Origin: Endocalyx cinctus | Lineage: Eukaryota > Ascomycota > Sordariomycetes > Amphisphaeriales > Apiosporaceae | DNA length: 64,000 nt | Reading direction: 5' to 3' | NCBI GenBank assembly: GCA_001600455.1 | Contig: BCKC01000014.1 | Coordinates: 248,001-312,000 of the forward strand | Part shown: piece after piece, positions 47,977-59,839 of the stretch | Numbering within the stretch: the stretch's first letter is position 1 | How the letters are laid out: each line of letters begins with the position of its first letter | Notes under the pieces: generated by a model | Told to the model about the DNA's origin: nothing | Database searches by the model: none | Seen by the model: the letters and a program-made list of their open reading frames with translations, nothing else | Made by a program: the position numbers and the translations under genes

Positions 47977-49903
47977 TTCCACGTCTATGATCTGTAAGCC
48001 TTTTTCTCACGACCTTATCCAACGTAGGTCGTTGGCGATATGCCCACCGAGAGAATTTTCAACAACGACAAAGTCCCTCTTCCTTAAAACGAGGGTAAGG
48101 AGAGTACACTACTATATATATATTAAAATGTTAGTAGATGTCCAGCTTGCGTACGATATTTGTGTCAGATCTTTAGAAAGGAACAGGAACGGTATTACGG
48201 CTAGCTCGTATAGAAGCACCACGATACGTCGGGTGTCAATGACCATTCGTTATGAGAGGGGAGCTTACAATGGCAAGTAACGACTGACGAGACTTAATGC
48301 GAGGCTCGACGAGGGTTTCGAGTACTCAAGAAGCTAGGGGGTAGCGACAATGAATAGAACCCCCCTTGGTAGTGAGCCTGACGAAGCGAACGATATTATT
48401 ATTATTTTATTTACCACAGCAGAGCTCTCTTAGACTAAATCAACGTGCGTTGAGTCTTCGGAAACGAAAAGAAAGAAAGGAAAACCCCCGAAAAAAAGAG
48501 CGAGGTAAGAATACGAATGGACTAAGACACGCCGAAGGTGGGAAAACGAAAAGGTATCTGAAGTCTATGCGAAAGGCAGACAACCGGTTGAAGTGCAAGG
48601 AGGCTTGGTGCGTAGTCACGAGGATAGAAAGAAGAGGAGAAAGGACCTATAAACCAGCTAGGTTTTAGAGGGTATTTGTGATGCTCGGGATAGTACCAGC
48701 TGAGATGAGATGATTATTTGTTTCCTCGTCTACGTTGACGGTGATGATGTACTCGGTCACTTTTCCCACCCTCTCTCTTTATGCTCGGATAAGAGTTCCT
48801 GTTGGTTGATCCAAGCGAGAAAGACGGAAAACAGGCTAGAGCGAGCGAACGAATGCTACGAGCGATCAAAGAGCGCTCTCCTTAAGAGCGTACATGATCT
48901 ATCGCGTGGGGCGAGCTGGAGTGATAGATCATAGGTAAGGCTTATGAGATCTAGAAGATGAGAGAGCTGATAATCGATGAGTTCCTAATCTTATGGCTAT
49001 TGTATCGAGAATCCATTTTTTTTTTCTTTATTTCTCCGGCCGTGTTGGACTGCCCGCCACCGTACGTATACGCTATAAACAAGGGGTTACATTGGTCGGT
49101 CCAGACAACCTGACCACGATGCGCTGGACAAGGTTTATCATGCATATCAATACAACGGTACTACATTGTACACTACATCGGAGATGTATATAACCTCTGA
49201 TACTAACCGAAGAAGGAAAGTTGTAACTTTCGCATTAGTTGGAAGAGCTGGGAGACCTAAAAAAAAAAAAAAGAAGGCGGAAAACTGGATGTTCATGCGT
49301 GGGACCATTCATCCGTATCTGCAGCTCTTTGAATAGTTTCTTTCAGATATCATATTCGGAAGAGAGTTAAGATGTATACGTATGTAAGGAAGATTTATCA
49401 TCTCTAGTTATTAGTCCTTGACTAAAATGTGTGTAAAAAGTTTATGTTTCATAGTATGAAAGAAAAAAAAAAAACACGACAGGATGATCAGGAAAAGACA
49501 CTACTTAGTTCTGTAGTAGAGAATTAGAGTAAGAATCAAGACGATACGTAGATGAACTGGAAATAAAAAACAGTACGACCAAGAATTAAGCAACACCGGG
49601 TACATATTCTTCAAAGCTGGAAACCCCCCGATCACTCCCATTCGATAAACTTGCATCTCGTATTTTGCTAGCCACAGATCGCTTAATGTGTGCGGGATGG
49701 CCAACAGGGATTGTCCCTCGTCGACATGGATTCATGGATTCAAGGTTTACTGTGTAAGAAAGAAAAAGATCACTATTTCGCTAAGATCCGAAAGGAATGG
49801 GTTCTTCTTCTTTTTTTTTTTTTTTTTTTTTTTAAAGCAGCGATTATAAAATAAATAAGGTACGGCATATGGATATCTTAGCGCCCTGTTTTTATTTATT
49901 CAC

Positions 49904-49941
49904 CAAGCCAGCCAACCAGCCAACCAGCCAGCCAGCCAGCT
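49904..49941. repeat. (CCAG/CCAA)n tetranucleotide repeat
   Basis: Nine or so tandem AGCC/AACC units. Confidence 0.85.
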
Positions 49942-50786
49942 AAGCGTGAGATCTGACCCTTCTTTTTTTTTTTTTTTTAACTTTTGGCGTCTTACGAGAT
50001 AGTAGAGCGGAGGATGAGGATGATGAAAAACAGGAACAGGAACAGGGACCAAAATATCAACCAGAATATGAACCAGAGCGTGAGCACAGATATGGAAATA
50101 GTAAGATAGCGCGGTGATGAGATCATAAGAGTGGATGACTAGATGGATCCATACGTGCGAACTCAACAAGCGGTCACAAAGCAGAAAGAAAAAAGTATCT
50201 CGAGTTCAAAAAGCAGGGAAAAGGTACATAGACTAGTCATCTTAGTAGACTATACTACTCCGAAGAATAGAGGAAATCCAGGCAGAATTACGTAGATGTT
50301 GGGGTGACAGGTATAAAGTTAAATCAATATTGATATTTTGATATTTAATATTGTTATTGTTGTTGTTATTGTTATTTACAAGAACTACCTAAGGTGCCTA
50401 GGTAGGTACCTAAGTTAGGTATGTACCTAGGTATGTACCCAGCAGTTAGTCTTATGTACTTTGTAGCGTAGTGCCTCTTATTCCTCTTGGACGGGATACT
50501 ATTAATAAAAAAAAGATAGTTCCCGCCTTTTAAACTAGTGTCAATTGAAAAGCCGATCCCCCCCATCCACCATCCCCCACCCACCCTGCCACCAATGAAT
50601 CTAGTGCAATGTACTCTGTAGATGTAGCCAGGGCTATTAGTGTATAATTACACGTGTTATATCATTGAAAAAGAAAAGAAAAAAAGATATGGAGAGAGAT
50701 AGAGAGACTGGGATCGTTACGAGATCTCCTTCGAAGATCCTTTCACAAGTTTTCAAAATTTTGTAGCTGAGTCAGATGAGGAATTG

Positions 50787-50819
<33 letters not shown>

Positions 50820-51552
50820 CCCCCCACGTCCAAAGATTTATCTCTCTCTATTCTCTACAATAACCCCTCGCATATCGGATCGTACGATACCTGCTTAACG
50901 ATATTACCTTCTTCTAGTGAGAAGAGCTGAGGTTTTTGGAGTATAATCTCTGGCCTGGAATTATTCCCTAAATACGATATTCCCATAGTACAGTACATTC
51001 ATAAATAGAAGTGAGACAATACTTGCATATCAGATCGGGAACAACGTGGACGTACCTGCCGGGATTCGAACCAACTTTTTTTTTTTTTTTTTTTTTTACC
51101 GACCTTTTATTATATGTGCCAGGGCTGTCCAGAGATTCGGAACAAAGAGAGAGCTAGACTATTGCAGCGTCGTGTACTTGTAGTGCCCGTGGGTACAATG
51201 TTTTTTTTTTTTGTTTTTTTTTGTTTTGCCCCTCTCGATAAGCGTGGTATCATGCTCCCTAAAAAGCCCCTCGTCGTGCTGAAAATCCAGGGTTGTACAC
51301 CTGTATAATTCCCCCCACCTGTCTGCCTGTCTAATATCCAACACTACAGGTAACATGGATTTAAATTGGCCGGTCTGGTTTGTGGCATGCAAAAGTGGTA
51401 ATGAAAGGATTAACAACGTAATAGTTCGCGAAGAGGCACCTTTAGTATAGTAAGTTATTGTACCCATCTATCGATTTTCTTCCTCTTTTCTCTCCCACTT
51501 GAATTCCAGAAATGAGGGAAAGACTGGATCCCTTTTCTCACGTGTCCTCGCC

Positions 51553-51565
51553 GTACCCGTGGACC
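51553..51565 (-). repeat. dispersed motif GGTCCACGGGTAC
   Basis: The minus strand carries a full copy of the dispersed motif about 390 nt from the end of the GH16 gene. Confidence 0.6.
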
Positions 51566-51951
51566 TTTCATTTGATGAGAGTGGGAAATACCCATAAATG
51601 TTTGGTCTTAAGAGTCCCTCGGAGTCTTTTTTTCGTTGTGCAGGTGGAAATATGAAAAGAGAATTTAAATGAAAATAATTCAAAGTATATAGATATTTGT
51701 TTTTAGTCATATTAGTGATCCGTAAACTATCATCAAAAGCCCGCTATGTGAACCAATCCTAAATCCCCTATTATCGTAACATGCTTGCGAGAAACCCCAT
51801 TACTGGCAAATCTATCTTCGACCCGTTGAAATTCTATTATGAGAATATGTGTATGGTATTTAAACGTGTTTTTTTTTTTTTTTTTTTTTAAAAAAGAAAA
51901 AAAGAAAAAGAAAAGAAATAGAAATAGTTATTTTCAAATTCACTCGTTTTT

Positions 51952-53552
51952 TTACAATTCCCCACCGTCGCATTGCTGCCACATCTTCACGCTGCTCACC
52001 TCCATAGCCGGGCTCTTCCAAGTCGGCATCCAGATATCCTGGGCGTTCCAAAAGTCCTTTTTCGCGTTGGGACTAGCGTCGATCCAGGGCTTGCCGCTCT
52101 GAGCGTCTTCGAACCAGCCGTTGGTGCCGCCGACGGCGACGTTGAGGATGAGGTAGAAAGGCTGGTCGAAAGGAGTGTTCTTCCGTCCCGTCCAGGACCA
52201 AGGATCCTCGAACCGAGTCCCGTTGTTGCTGGCCGCCGGGAAGTTTCCCCGCGTCCACAGGTCTTGGTAAAAGTTGGTGTACAACACCTGCAGGAGCCGC
52301 GAGTTGACGTACGTGAATAGATACTTCTCGGACCATTCCAGCCCGAACGTGTTGTATTTCGCAGAGTAGGTCGTATGCAGAGATTCCCGCTTTACGTTGG
52401 TTCTCCACCATCCGTCCTAGAAAGAAAGAAAAAAAAAACGAAGTAGAATTAGCACCTGTTTGTCTATACCCTCCAAAATTGAATACGAAAACCATCGTCT
52501 ACTTACGTTGCCGGAATCGGGACCCCAATGAAGAGCGGAAGACATAATGTTGTTACCTCCTTGCTCGTAGGTATAATTGTTTCCTCGGCTCTCCATAATA
52601 TCGATTTCTCCGCTTTGAGGCCAGGGGCCGTAGGTGTCGTTGACGGGCAACAGCCAGATGGCGGGCCAGAGCCAGTCACCCTCCGGAAGCTTGGCTACGA
52701 CCTCGACGCGACCGTATTTTATAGAAGCACCTTTTTTGGTGTGTACCCGACCGGATCGAACCGGAGGAACGATGGTCGCGTTACCCGTGGTCGTGTTGGT
52801 CTCGGCGTAACAATCCGACCATTGCTTCGAGGTGCAAGTGCCGTCTTTGAGAAGGTCTATGACCGTGTTCTTTTCGATGAGAGACGCGTCTTGAAGGGTA
52901 GGCTTGATGACGAGATTGCCGTTTTCTACGTAGACGTTTTCGAGCGTCGTCTGTTCGAATTCGCCGTTACTAGATTGAAATCAGTTAGCGTCGGATCGGA
53001 GAAATAACGGAGCTGAATATATATATAGATATTGAAAAAAAAAAAAAAATAGTAGCAGTCTTACCCGAAACCACCGACCTGAATTTCCTTAGTCCAGACG
53101 GCGTCGTTGAAAGTCGTAAAATCGTCGTCGAGCACGGGACAGTAATTATGCTTGACGACGCTTCTCAAACCATCGTAGACCAAGAAGCCGGAAATACCCA
53201 GCCCGATGACGATGCCTAGAATGGGAAGAATGGTGACCCATTTCTCTTTGGGGTCCTTCTTTTTGAGCCAAGGTTTTTCCACCTCGCCCTTCTTCACCCG
53301 GCGGGAGTGGAAGTATCTCTGCGCTCCCACGTCGGCGCTGCGAGCGAGGGCGCTAGAGCTCCCGAAGCTGGAAGGGGGTCGCGAGACCGAAGGAGACACG
53401 AACGGGTTGGCGGACGGGCCAGCTCGGAAAGCTTCTTGGGGGTCGTGATGATCGTCACCGAAAGGGTTCCTCTCCGTGTTGGGAGTTCCCGGCCTAAGCG
53501 GGGTTGAAATGAACGAATTGGCCGCCGTCGGCCGGCTTGAATCGTGCTCCAT
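51952..53552 (-). CDS. GH16 glucanase-like type-II membrane protein
   Basis: Exons 53065-53552, 52507-52969 and 51952-52416 give 471 residues. The Ser/Pro-rich cytosolic N-terminus lacks a signal peptide. A single membrane span (WVTILPILGIVIGLGISGF, about 105-124) makes it a type-II protein with an extracellular or luminal GH16 domain. The catalytic motif GEIDIMESRG supplies Glu284, Asp286 and Glu289; ALHWGPDSGN, WRTNVKRESLH, FGLEWSEKYLFTYV and PFYLILNVAVGGTNGWF match the laminarinase/beta-1,3-glucan-binding branch of GH16. It probably cleaves or remodels beta-1,3(4)-glucan. It lies in the same orientation as the GT2 and CRH-type genes. Confidence 0.9.
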
Positions 53553-54439
53553 GTGGCGAACTTATTTTTCCGTCGCTAAGATATACAAAGCCCCAAAAGA
53601 ATGAGGCGAAAAGAAAAAGAATAATGATGAGATAAATAGAACGATAAGATACGTAACTATAACACACTTCTAAAAAAACAATATATGAGTACTGGGTATA
53701 TATGAACAACTAACTGCCGGGGGGAATGGCTTCGAGGTGTTCACCTTCGGCTAGTATAAGAAACGAGGAGGGGAAAGGTGTAGTGTAAAGACGAGCGAAT
53801 GTGGTCAAAAAAGAGAGTAACAACTATCCCAAACGATCGTGCCTAGGGTATCATCGACTCTCTATCTCTTTACCTTACTTTCTTCGTTCCAGGTGAGAAA
53901 GGAAAAAGTGGTGGTGGTGGTAGGTTAGTGAAGTATTAAAAACCGACGGGAGATAAGATTGAATTAACTTTAAGGCTGGTTGGTTACGCGATCGTCGGCC
54001 GTCGATCTGAGAAACTCACGACCCTGGGTCTAAACTCGAGTCTGGCTTGGGCCAGAGAAGTCGCTGTTCCGTTCCTCAACCACTGCATCGTGTACTGCGT
54101 ATATGTTGCATTATCGCATTATCCCGGTAAGCCTGGGCTAGGCTGCCTACCTAGGTAGTCACTTTACGACAGGGATACAAAGTGACATCTTGCCTGTGCA
54201 TTCTCAGCTAACCCAAGCGGGTAGCAAATTTTGACTTGATTTTACACTTCTGTATTGTCACTATCAGGATGATATTTTTACATATGACTCTCCAAGATAC
54301 TTTGGTTGATTCCAACATATTATGGATACGCCGTAGTTTCAGATGGTTTACTACAGGAAATACTTAAGTACGTAGTACGTTCAGACGTCACCAAACAGCG
54401 AGCTAGCGCATGCGTACTGGGTAAGTACCCTTATAGTAT

Positions 54440-54453
54440 GGGTGTACGGGTAC
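54440..54453 (+). repeat. dispersed motif variant GGGTGTACGGGTAC
   Basis: Related to the GGGTCCACGGGTAC core, with two mismatches. Confidence 0.35.
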
Positions 54454-55823
54454 TTTAGGTACCTATATTACCTATATTAGGTAGGTAGGTTAAGTACTGT
54501 GTATATGTATACATAGGCAGGTAAGTAATACCCTAGTCTAGCAGGGCGAACAGAATAAATATTTGCAGGTCAATATTTCGCTGCTGAACATCCATTTAGA
54601 CGATAAAGAGAAATACTAGCGAGCTGGATGGTGATCTAGCCAACTCGGAGGAGAAGCGCAGCTGCAGTATATCATAAATATGGCATGGTATCGAGCAGAG
54701 AGCGCATTCAGCTTTGACAAAAACACGAGTGGCGCTTAGTTTATCGTGTTTTTGTATGTTTCAGCTATCAATAAATCCGACGATATTGATATAAAGTACG
54801 TTCTAGTGCACAGGAACCTTTGCCGACCAACGGCGCTCTGCGGATCGGAAATTTACCAAGACGCCATGGCTTATCTTATTGCCGTCATGCTAAAATCTAC
54901 ACTACATAAGGTCTTCTCTATCTTAGACATATCATCTATGCAGTGGCCAAGACAGCGCGACGAGAGGGGTAAAGCAAGAACAAAGAAAAAAAAAGTGAGA
55001 CGAACTTTACCGCCATCCACCCGAATTCTCACTCAGTACTACACACGTAATAAGTAATAAATTAGTGCTCTCTACTATTTAGTGGACACTAATGTAAATC
55101 AAGACTGGCGAAAATCTCATGAAAACCCGGTCACAAAATCAGCACTTTAATTTTGTATCCTTTCCTAGCTCTCGGTAATCAAGTCGAATGGGCGATCGAT
55201 CGATGATGCGATCGTATAAAGAAGGAATAAAAAAATTCCGATATGATCTGAATTCTAGAAGATCATAATACATATCATAAGGCTGCAAGTGGTCAATAAA
55301 CAAGAATAAGAAGCAAAAAAAAAAAAAAAAAGCATGTTCTCGTTCGGTATATGGGATCTATGGTAAGTACTCGGTATTCCGCATACATAACATAGTAGAT
55401 TATTACCCTGTCAGCCTATACTGTGTATGTATACTATGATACTATATCAATAGGCTAGACAAAAGCAGCGATGAGGTCCAGGGTTAGGAACAGGGACGGG
55501 GGCCACCCTGTTGGTAAGTTGCGCCGATTGCCCCTGTACCTGCAGAGCATGGGTGCAGATCAAATGTACTCCGTATGTCGGTTTTTTCTTGTTCTTTTTC
55601 TTTCCCTTTTCCATTTCCACATGTTCAGGAAGTGGAGATTAGATATTGTCCAGCTTTTTTTTTTTTTTTTTTTTTCCCTAACACTTTGACCGATGCTATA
55701 TCAAGTGACTTTTCTTTCTAAACTTTGAACTTGAATTATACTATAGCGTACTGGCCGATATGGATCCATCCATGGATCCAAGTCCTTGATTTTGAGGTCA
55801 GGTGATTCAAGGAATTCAAGGAA

Positions 55824-55834
55824 GTACCCGTGGA
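55824..55834 (-). repeat. dispersed motif TCCACGGGTAC
   Basis: An exact 11-base copy on the minus strand, in intergenic sequence. Confidence 0.55.
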
Positions 55835-57547
55835 TCCGACTTAGGTAAATAGACATTATCATCATCTTCTTTTTAAGAGAATGCGAGAGGGTGGAGAGGG
55901 AGAGGGAAAGAGAGAGAGATAGCTGACGAGCTATTCGACTAGCAATGTCTTTGACCAATTATCAAAGTGGAAGAAACCAACACGAGCACTCCAAAATTAT
56001 CAATCTCGTCCAATAGAAATCCTCACTGAAATCGGTTTGCTGTCATTCTCGTATATTTTCGGTATTTCGCTACTGCGGAGCAAAGTTTATTATTCGATGG
56101 GCTATAAAAAAAAGAACCCTTGCCTTACTAAAATCAAAATAAGCCAACCTTGAACCCGCTAAAGATTAATTCCCGGTAGAATCAACTTATGATAAGAACC
56201 TAAGTATTCTGATAGTCTAAGTAAGGCGAATAGCTTTCACCTAATTATGTCTCATAATTAGCCACGAAAGACTTTTAGTGTTGCAAATTTGTTTTCCTTT
56301 CTTTTTTTTTTTTTTTTTAATTCTCGGTCCTCTTGGGAAACGTAGGCCCGGAATTTGGACGACGAGAAAACGTGGGACGACGCGGGGCGAAGAACTAATA
56401 AAGCTTGAACCTTAATTGAGGTTCTTATGAATAACAACCATTCCGCTGAGCGATTTTGGACGCGAAAACTTGGATCTTGGTATCCTCGTCACCTGGCGTT
56501 TAGCACCTTCGCTCTTCACCTTGATTGTGTCACCCGTAGATAGCCGGTCGGCCGGTCACAAGAAAATTGGAGGTTGGCCGAGTGGGCACGATCGATCCTT
56601 TTCGAGCAGAGAATCGAACGGGGCTGGACATGCCTTGATCGGCCTTTCCACAAGTCTGAAGCTCGAGAAAACGTAGAGTAAGACTCGGGTGCGCTTAGTT
56701 GGCATCGCCTCGGAACGTCGGGATCCCCAAAGATAGGGCCGATAAGAGGAGTAAGGTGAGATTTCAAGGCTGGGTCAATACGAGGAAGAACTGTAGACGT
56801 CGGACTTCTTGCCGAGAGCTTAACTCGAGCGTCAAGAGATACCGAGTTTCGTCTTTCGAGCTGTAAAGGAGATGGATACAGAACTTGGAAAGAATAAGAG
56901 AGACCCTTTTCTCGTTCTCTAGAGCTTGAGAATAAATGCATGAATCTGTCCGCAACTGGGGTACTCCGAGATTAGTGCGATCCGTAGAAATTCCTAGTGG
57001 GTGTCCGAACTCGATGAAGAGAATAAGCTCTTCTTTATTTGACTTGATAGTAGATGTTACCGCTAATCTACGACTCTGTGGTGTGATGATTAATGACGTG
57101 ATGGATATCTGAGAAGAGAACCTCTCTTGGGAATTAATTACTATCTTTGGTTCGATGGTGTTAGAGATGCCGGTGATAAAGTTCATTTACTAGGTTTACG
57201 GGCATTTCTTTGGTATGGAGTCTAAAGAAAATCCCAGGCGATAACTTAAGCACTAGAAATAACCTCGCAAAACACATGAGATATATGAAGATAAGTGCAC
57301 ACGTATGAACGTAAGCAGGGAGGCAGGGAGGAGGCAGATGTTAAATAAATTTCAGTACGAGGGCGTATCATGAGGGAATTTAGGAAATAATTGTAGTGAT
57401 AAGCATGACTAGCTAGGTTTTGATTCATATGGTTGGAAGGGCAACCTTAGAAAGAAGAAGAAAAAGAACCTCTTGATAAATAACGTGCAATATACGGGAC
57501 TGATAGGCTATGATTGTGACGATGTGAACGTCGACGAAGATGCTGCT

Positions 57548-59266
57548 TTACGCACTAGGTTGGACCGTCACCCTTAACCCTTTCGAATCGCGACTAGGCA
57601 GCGCATTGAATCCATCCACCGTGATCTTTATATCCCTCTCAAACACAACATCGTGCGGCATCAGCCTATTTCCGAGCTGACGCACTACCATCGCGATCGT
57701 GATGTAGAGCATGGCCCAGCCAAGGTTCAAACCTAAGCATCTCCTGGTTCCGCCGCCGAATATGACCAGTAGCGACCTTCTGCGTCGGTGCACATCGGGC
57801 GAATTCGGTGGCAGCCAGCGCTCCGGGTCGAACCGGTCCGGATCCGGGAACACGTCCGAATCTTCCAAAAAGTCCATGTACGACATACCCATCGGGACTC
57901 CGCGAGGGATCATCACATCGCCGTACGAATACGAAACGTCTGGAGAAACTCGTGCGAACCGATGCGGAACACCCTTGCTAAGGCGAAGACCTTCGCACAC
58001 CACCGCATTCAAGTACGGGAGCATTTCTAGGTCCGCGACCGAAGGGACGGCGGCCGTATCAAGAATCCGGAGCTCTTCTTCGAGTCGCGCTAACACATTA
58101 GGTTTGGAGAGAAGATGAAAGAAGGTAGTATCTAGCGCATTGGTGGTGGTCATAGACCCGGCACCCGTCAACAAATGCGCCTCGCTAACTAGGCGTTCTG
58201 GCGACTTCTCGGATGCCGGGACATCTGCATCGAGCATACAATGAAAAATAGTATCGCCTCGTTTCTCGTCGTTTTCGTAACTGCGCATCACGTCCGTGAC
58301 CACTCGTTGGAGTCTACGTGTCCTACTTGAATCAGACAGCATGGATTCTTGTACCCGGGGCGAGGTAGTGAAAGATGGCAGCCACGACAAGATTCGGTAG
58401 AGCGATGGAAATTGGCGAATGAGATACGTCGTCCGACCGCTGGATACCATACCTTCGAACCAATCTTCTGCGAAGGCTTTCTTTTCGAGAAAATCGTGCG
58501 TGAATCCGAAACATACGCTGAAGACGATATCTACGGTGAGTGCCGCGAACGCGTGGGTTAGGTTGACCACGCTCTCGGTTTCTTTCTCCTCCAGTCTCTC
58601 ACACAGCCGGCTAACTTTTTCTACGATCAGGGATTCGAGATTGCGAACAGAAACTTTGGAGAAGAAGGGACTGAGCTGATTGCGACGGTGCTTGTGTAAA
58701 TCATGCTCGATCGTTTTGAAAACATTATCTCGAGTCCATCTTTCAATCAAGTTCCGTGTTAAATTCAAGTATCGAAGGTATAAAACTTTTTCTTCTTCTT
58801 TTACTTACGATTGTCTAATTCCCCACTCCGACTTGTCTGTTTTCCTCACCGATGGTTGGACGTATAGCACGTCGAAGAAGTTCGGATCGTCACAATGCAC
58901 CTCGTAGGGGTTGATTCGGACGAAGGGTCCTAGTAAGACCCCGTAGCTTAAGTTCGAAGGTCGCTCATCACGATTCACCTAAGGGTTATCGTACTTACCG
59001 TATTGTCGGTGAAGGTCTCGTATCTTCCACGTATATTGACCTTCAAGCCAGGCGTCGAAGTAAAACTCGTACCAGTATGTCAACGCAGCGAGCTTTGGAC
59101 CGGGGAATCGAGCCGAAGGAGTGATATACAGGCGGAATAGTGATAAAACTAGAACATACGCAACCACCGTAGGTACGAAGAACCTGACGAGCAAAGTTGA
59201 AACTAAGTAGCTTCTAGGGTCTACCACTTTAGACACCTCCGTGATTTTCTCGCCCTCTCTTTCCAT
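57548..59266 (-). CDS. cytochrome P450 monooxygenase (Tri4-like fungal group)
   Basis: Exons 58999-59266, 58809-58929 and 57548-58739 give 526 residues. The exon 3 acceptor (GAAAG, 58740) is weak but keeps frame and conserved sequence. An N-terminal membrane anchor (about 22-48) is followed by FPGPKLAALTYWYEFYFDA, GPFVRINPYEVH and HDLHKHRRNQLSPFFSK, resembling the group widely annotated as trichodiene-oxygenase-like. The ExxR helix is EGLR, PERW is present, and the haem loop is FGGGTRRCLG with Cys464. The oxygen-activating I-helix reads AGSMTT, with Met where most P450s have Asp or Glu. Substrate unknown. It shares a divergent promoter with an MFS permease. No trichothecene-pathway companion genes are visible, so that product should not be assumed. 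Confidence 0.9.
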
Positions 59267-59839
59267 AATGAGTTATAATGGTGATAGATAGTGAGTTCCG
59301 AGATAAATAACCAGTACTTACTCAAGTAATTCTGTTTTTTTTTTTTTTTTCCCTACTCTAAAATCACAAATTTAAACCACATTTCAGGGAAGAACAAGTC
59401 TCAAGGTTGGCAGATATATATTGACCAGTAGTATAGAAGGCTTCTCGAATATAAATGTATAATTCAAAGGAAATAGAATGCGCGTTCATATATATTATTT
59501 CCGGCGGCAGTTAAATGCGAGAGTGAGGAGGTGGGATACGTAAGCCTTGGCGCAATGACACTTCCGCTGCCAATTATCTTCAAATTACCAATCGATATGG
59601 GCTCCAGTGTCACATCGTTATACCTTTTAAGCGATGAATATCAAGCAAGCTGCCCGCAGAGATCGATCTGGAGCCGCAATGAACAAAGATAAGAAGTCGT
59701 GGAACATCCCCAGGATCGCCCATCCAAGAGGTTCCCCGTATTCATACGAATCTATACAATCCGGTCGACGAGCTCTTTTCCTACGTTATCGACAGCAACT
59801 GAGAAGAATTTATCGAAAATAACTAGCTTACTATTGGAA
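59267..59839. promoter_or_regulatory. shared divergent promoter region, P450 / permease
   Basis: 573 nt separate the two start codons. A T tract at about 59335-59350 lies on the P450 side and TATA-like AT-rich sequence at about 59490. Co-regulation is inferred from the arrangement only. Confidence 0.4.

Larger units (their letters stand above)
47977..51951. other. 4-kb spacer
   Basis: Holds the GT2 promoter, poly-A/T tracts (49810-49833; 50787-50815), a CCAG/CCAA repeat (49904), TACCTAGGTA-rich sequence (50388-50440) and a TCCACGGGTA copy (51554). A frame at 48366-48668 has no supporting domain. Confidence 0.5.
53553..57547. other. 4-kb spacer with a less AT-rich island
   Basis: Mostly AT-rich, with TAGGTA/TACCTA arrays (54150-54175; 54455-54535) and dispersed-motif copies (54440; 55824). 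Between about 56340 and 57190 the composition is more coding-like, with minus-strand frames of 140-141 codons (56516-56941; 56764-57186). I find no recognisable domain; this may be a decayed gene or element. Confidence 0.45.

Noticed and set aside
48366..48668. 100-codon frame upstream of the GT2 gene
   Set aside because: A Lys/Arg-rich translation of A-rich DNA with no domain, start context or splice support.
51056..51080. A tRNA T-arm / pol III B-box match (minus strand GGTTCGAATCC)
   Set aside because: The flanking bases do not form a T-stem and a poly-A tract replaces the rest of the tRNA, so there is no cloverleaf; at most a chance match or a SINE scrap.
56570..56625. Sequence resembling a tRNA D-arm (GGTTGGCCGAGTGGGC)
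   Set aside because: No anticodon arm, T-arm or acceptor stem could be paired around it.
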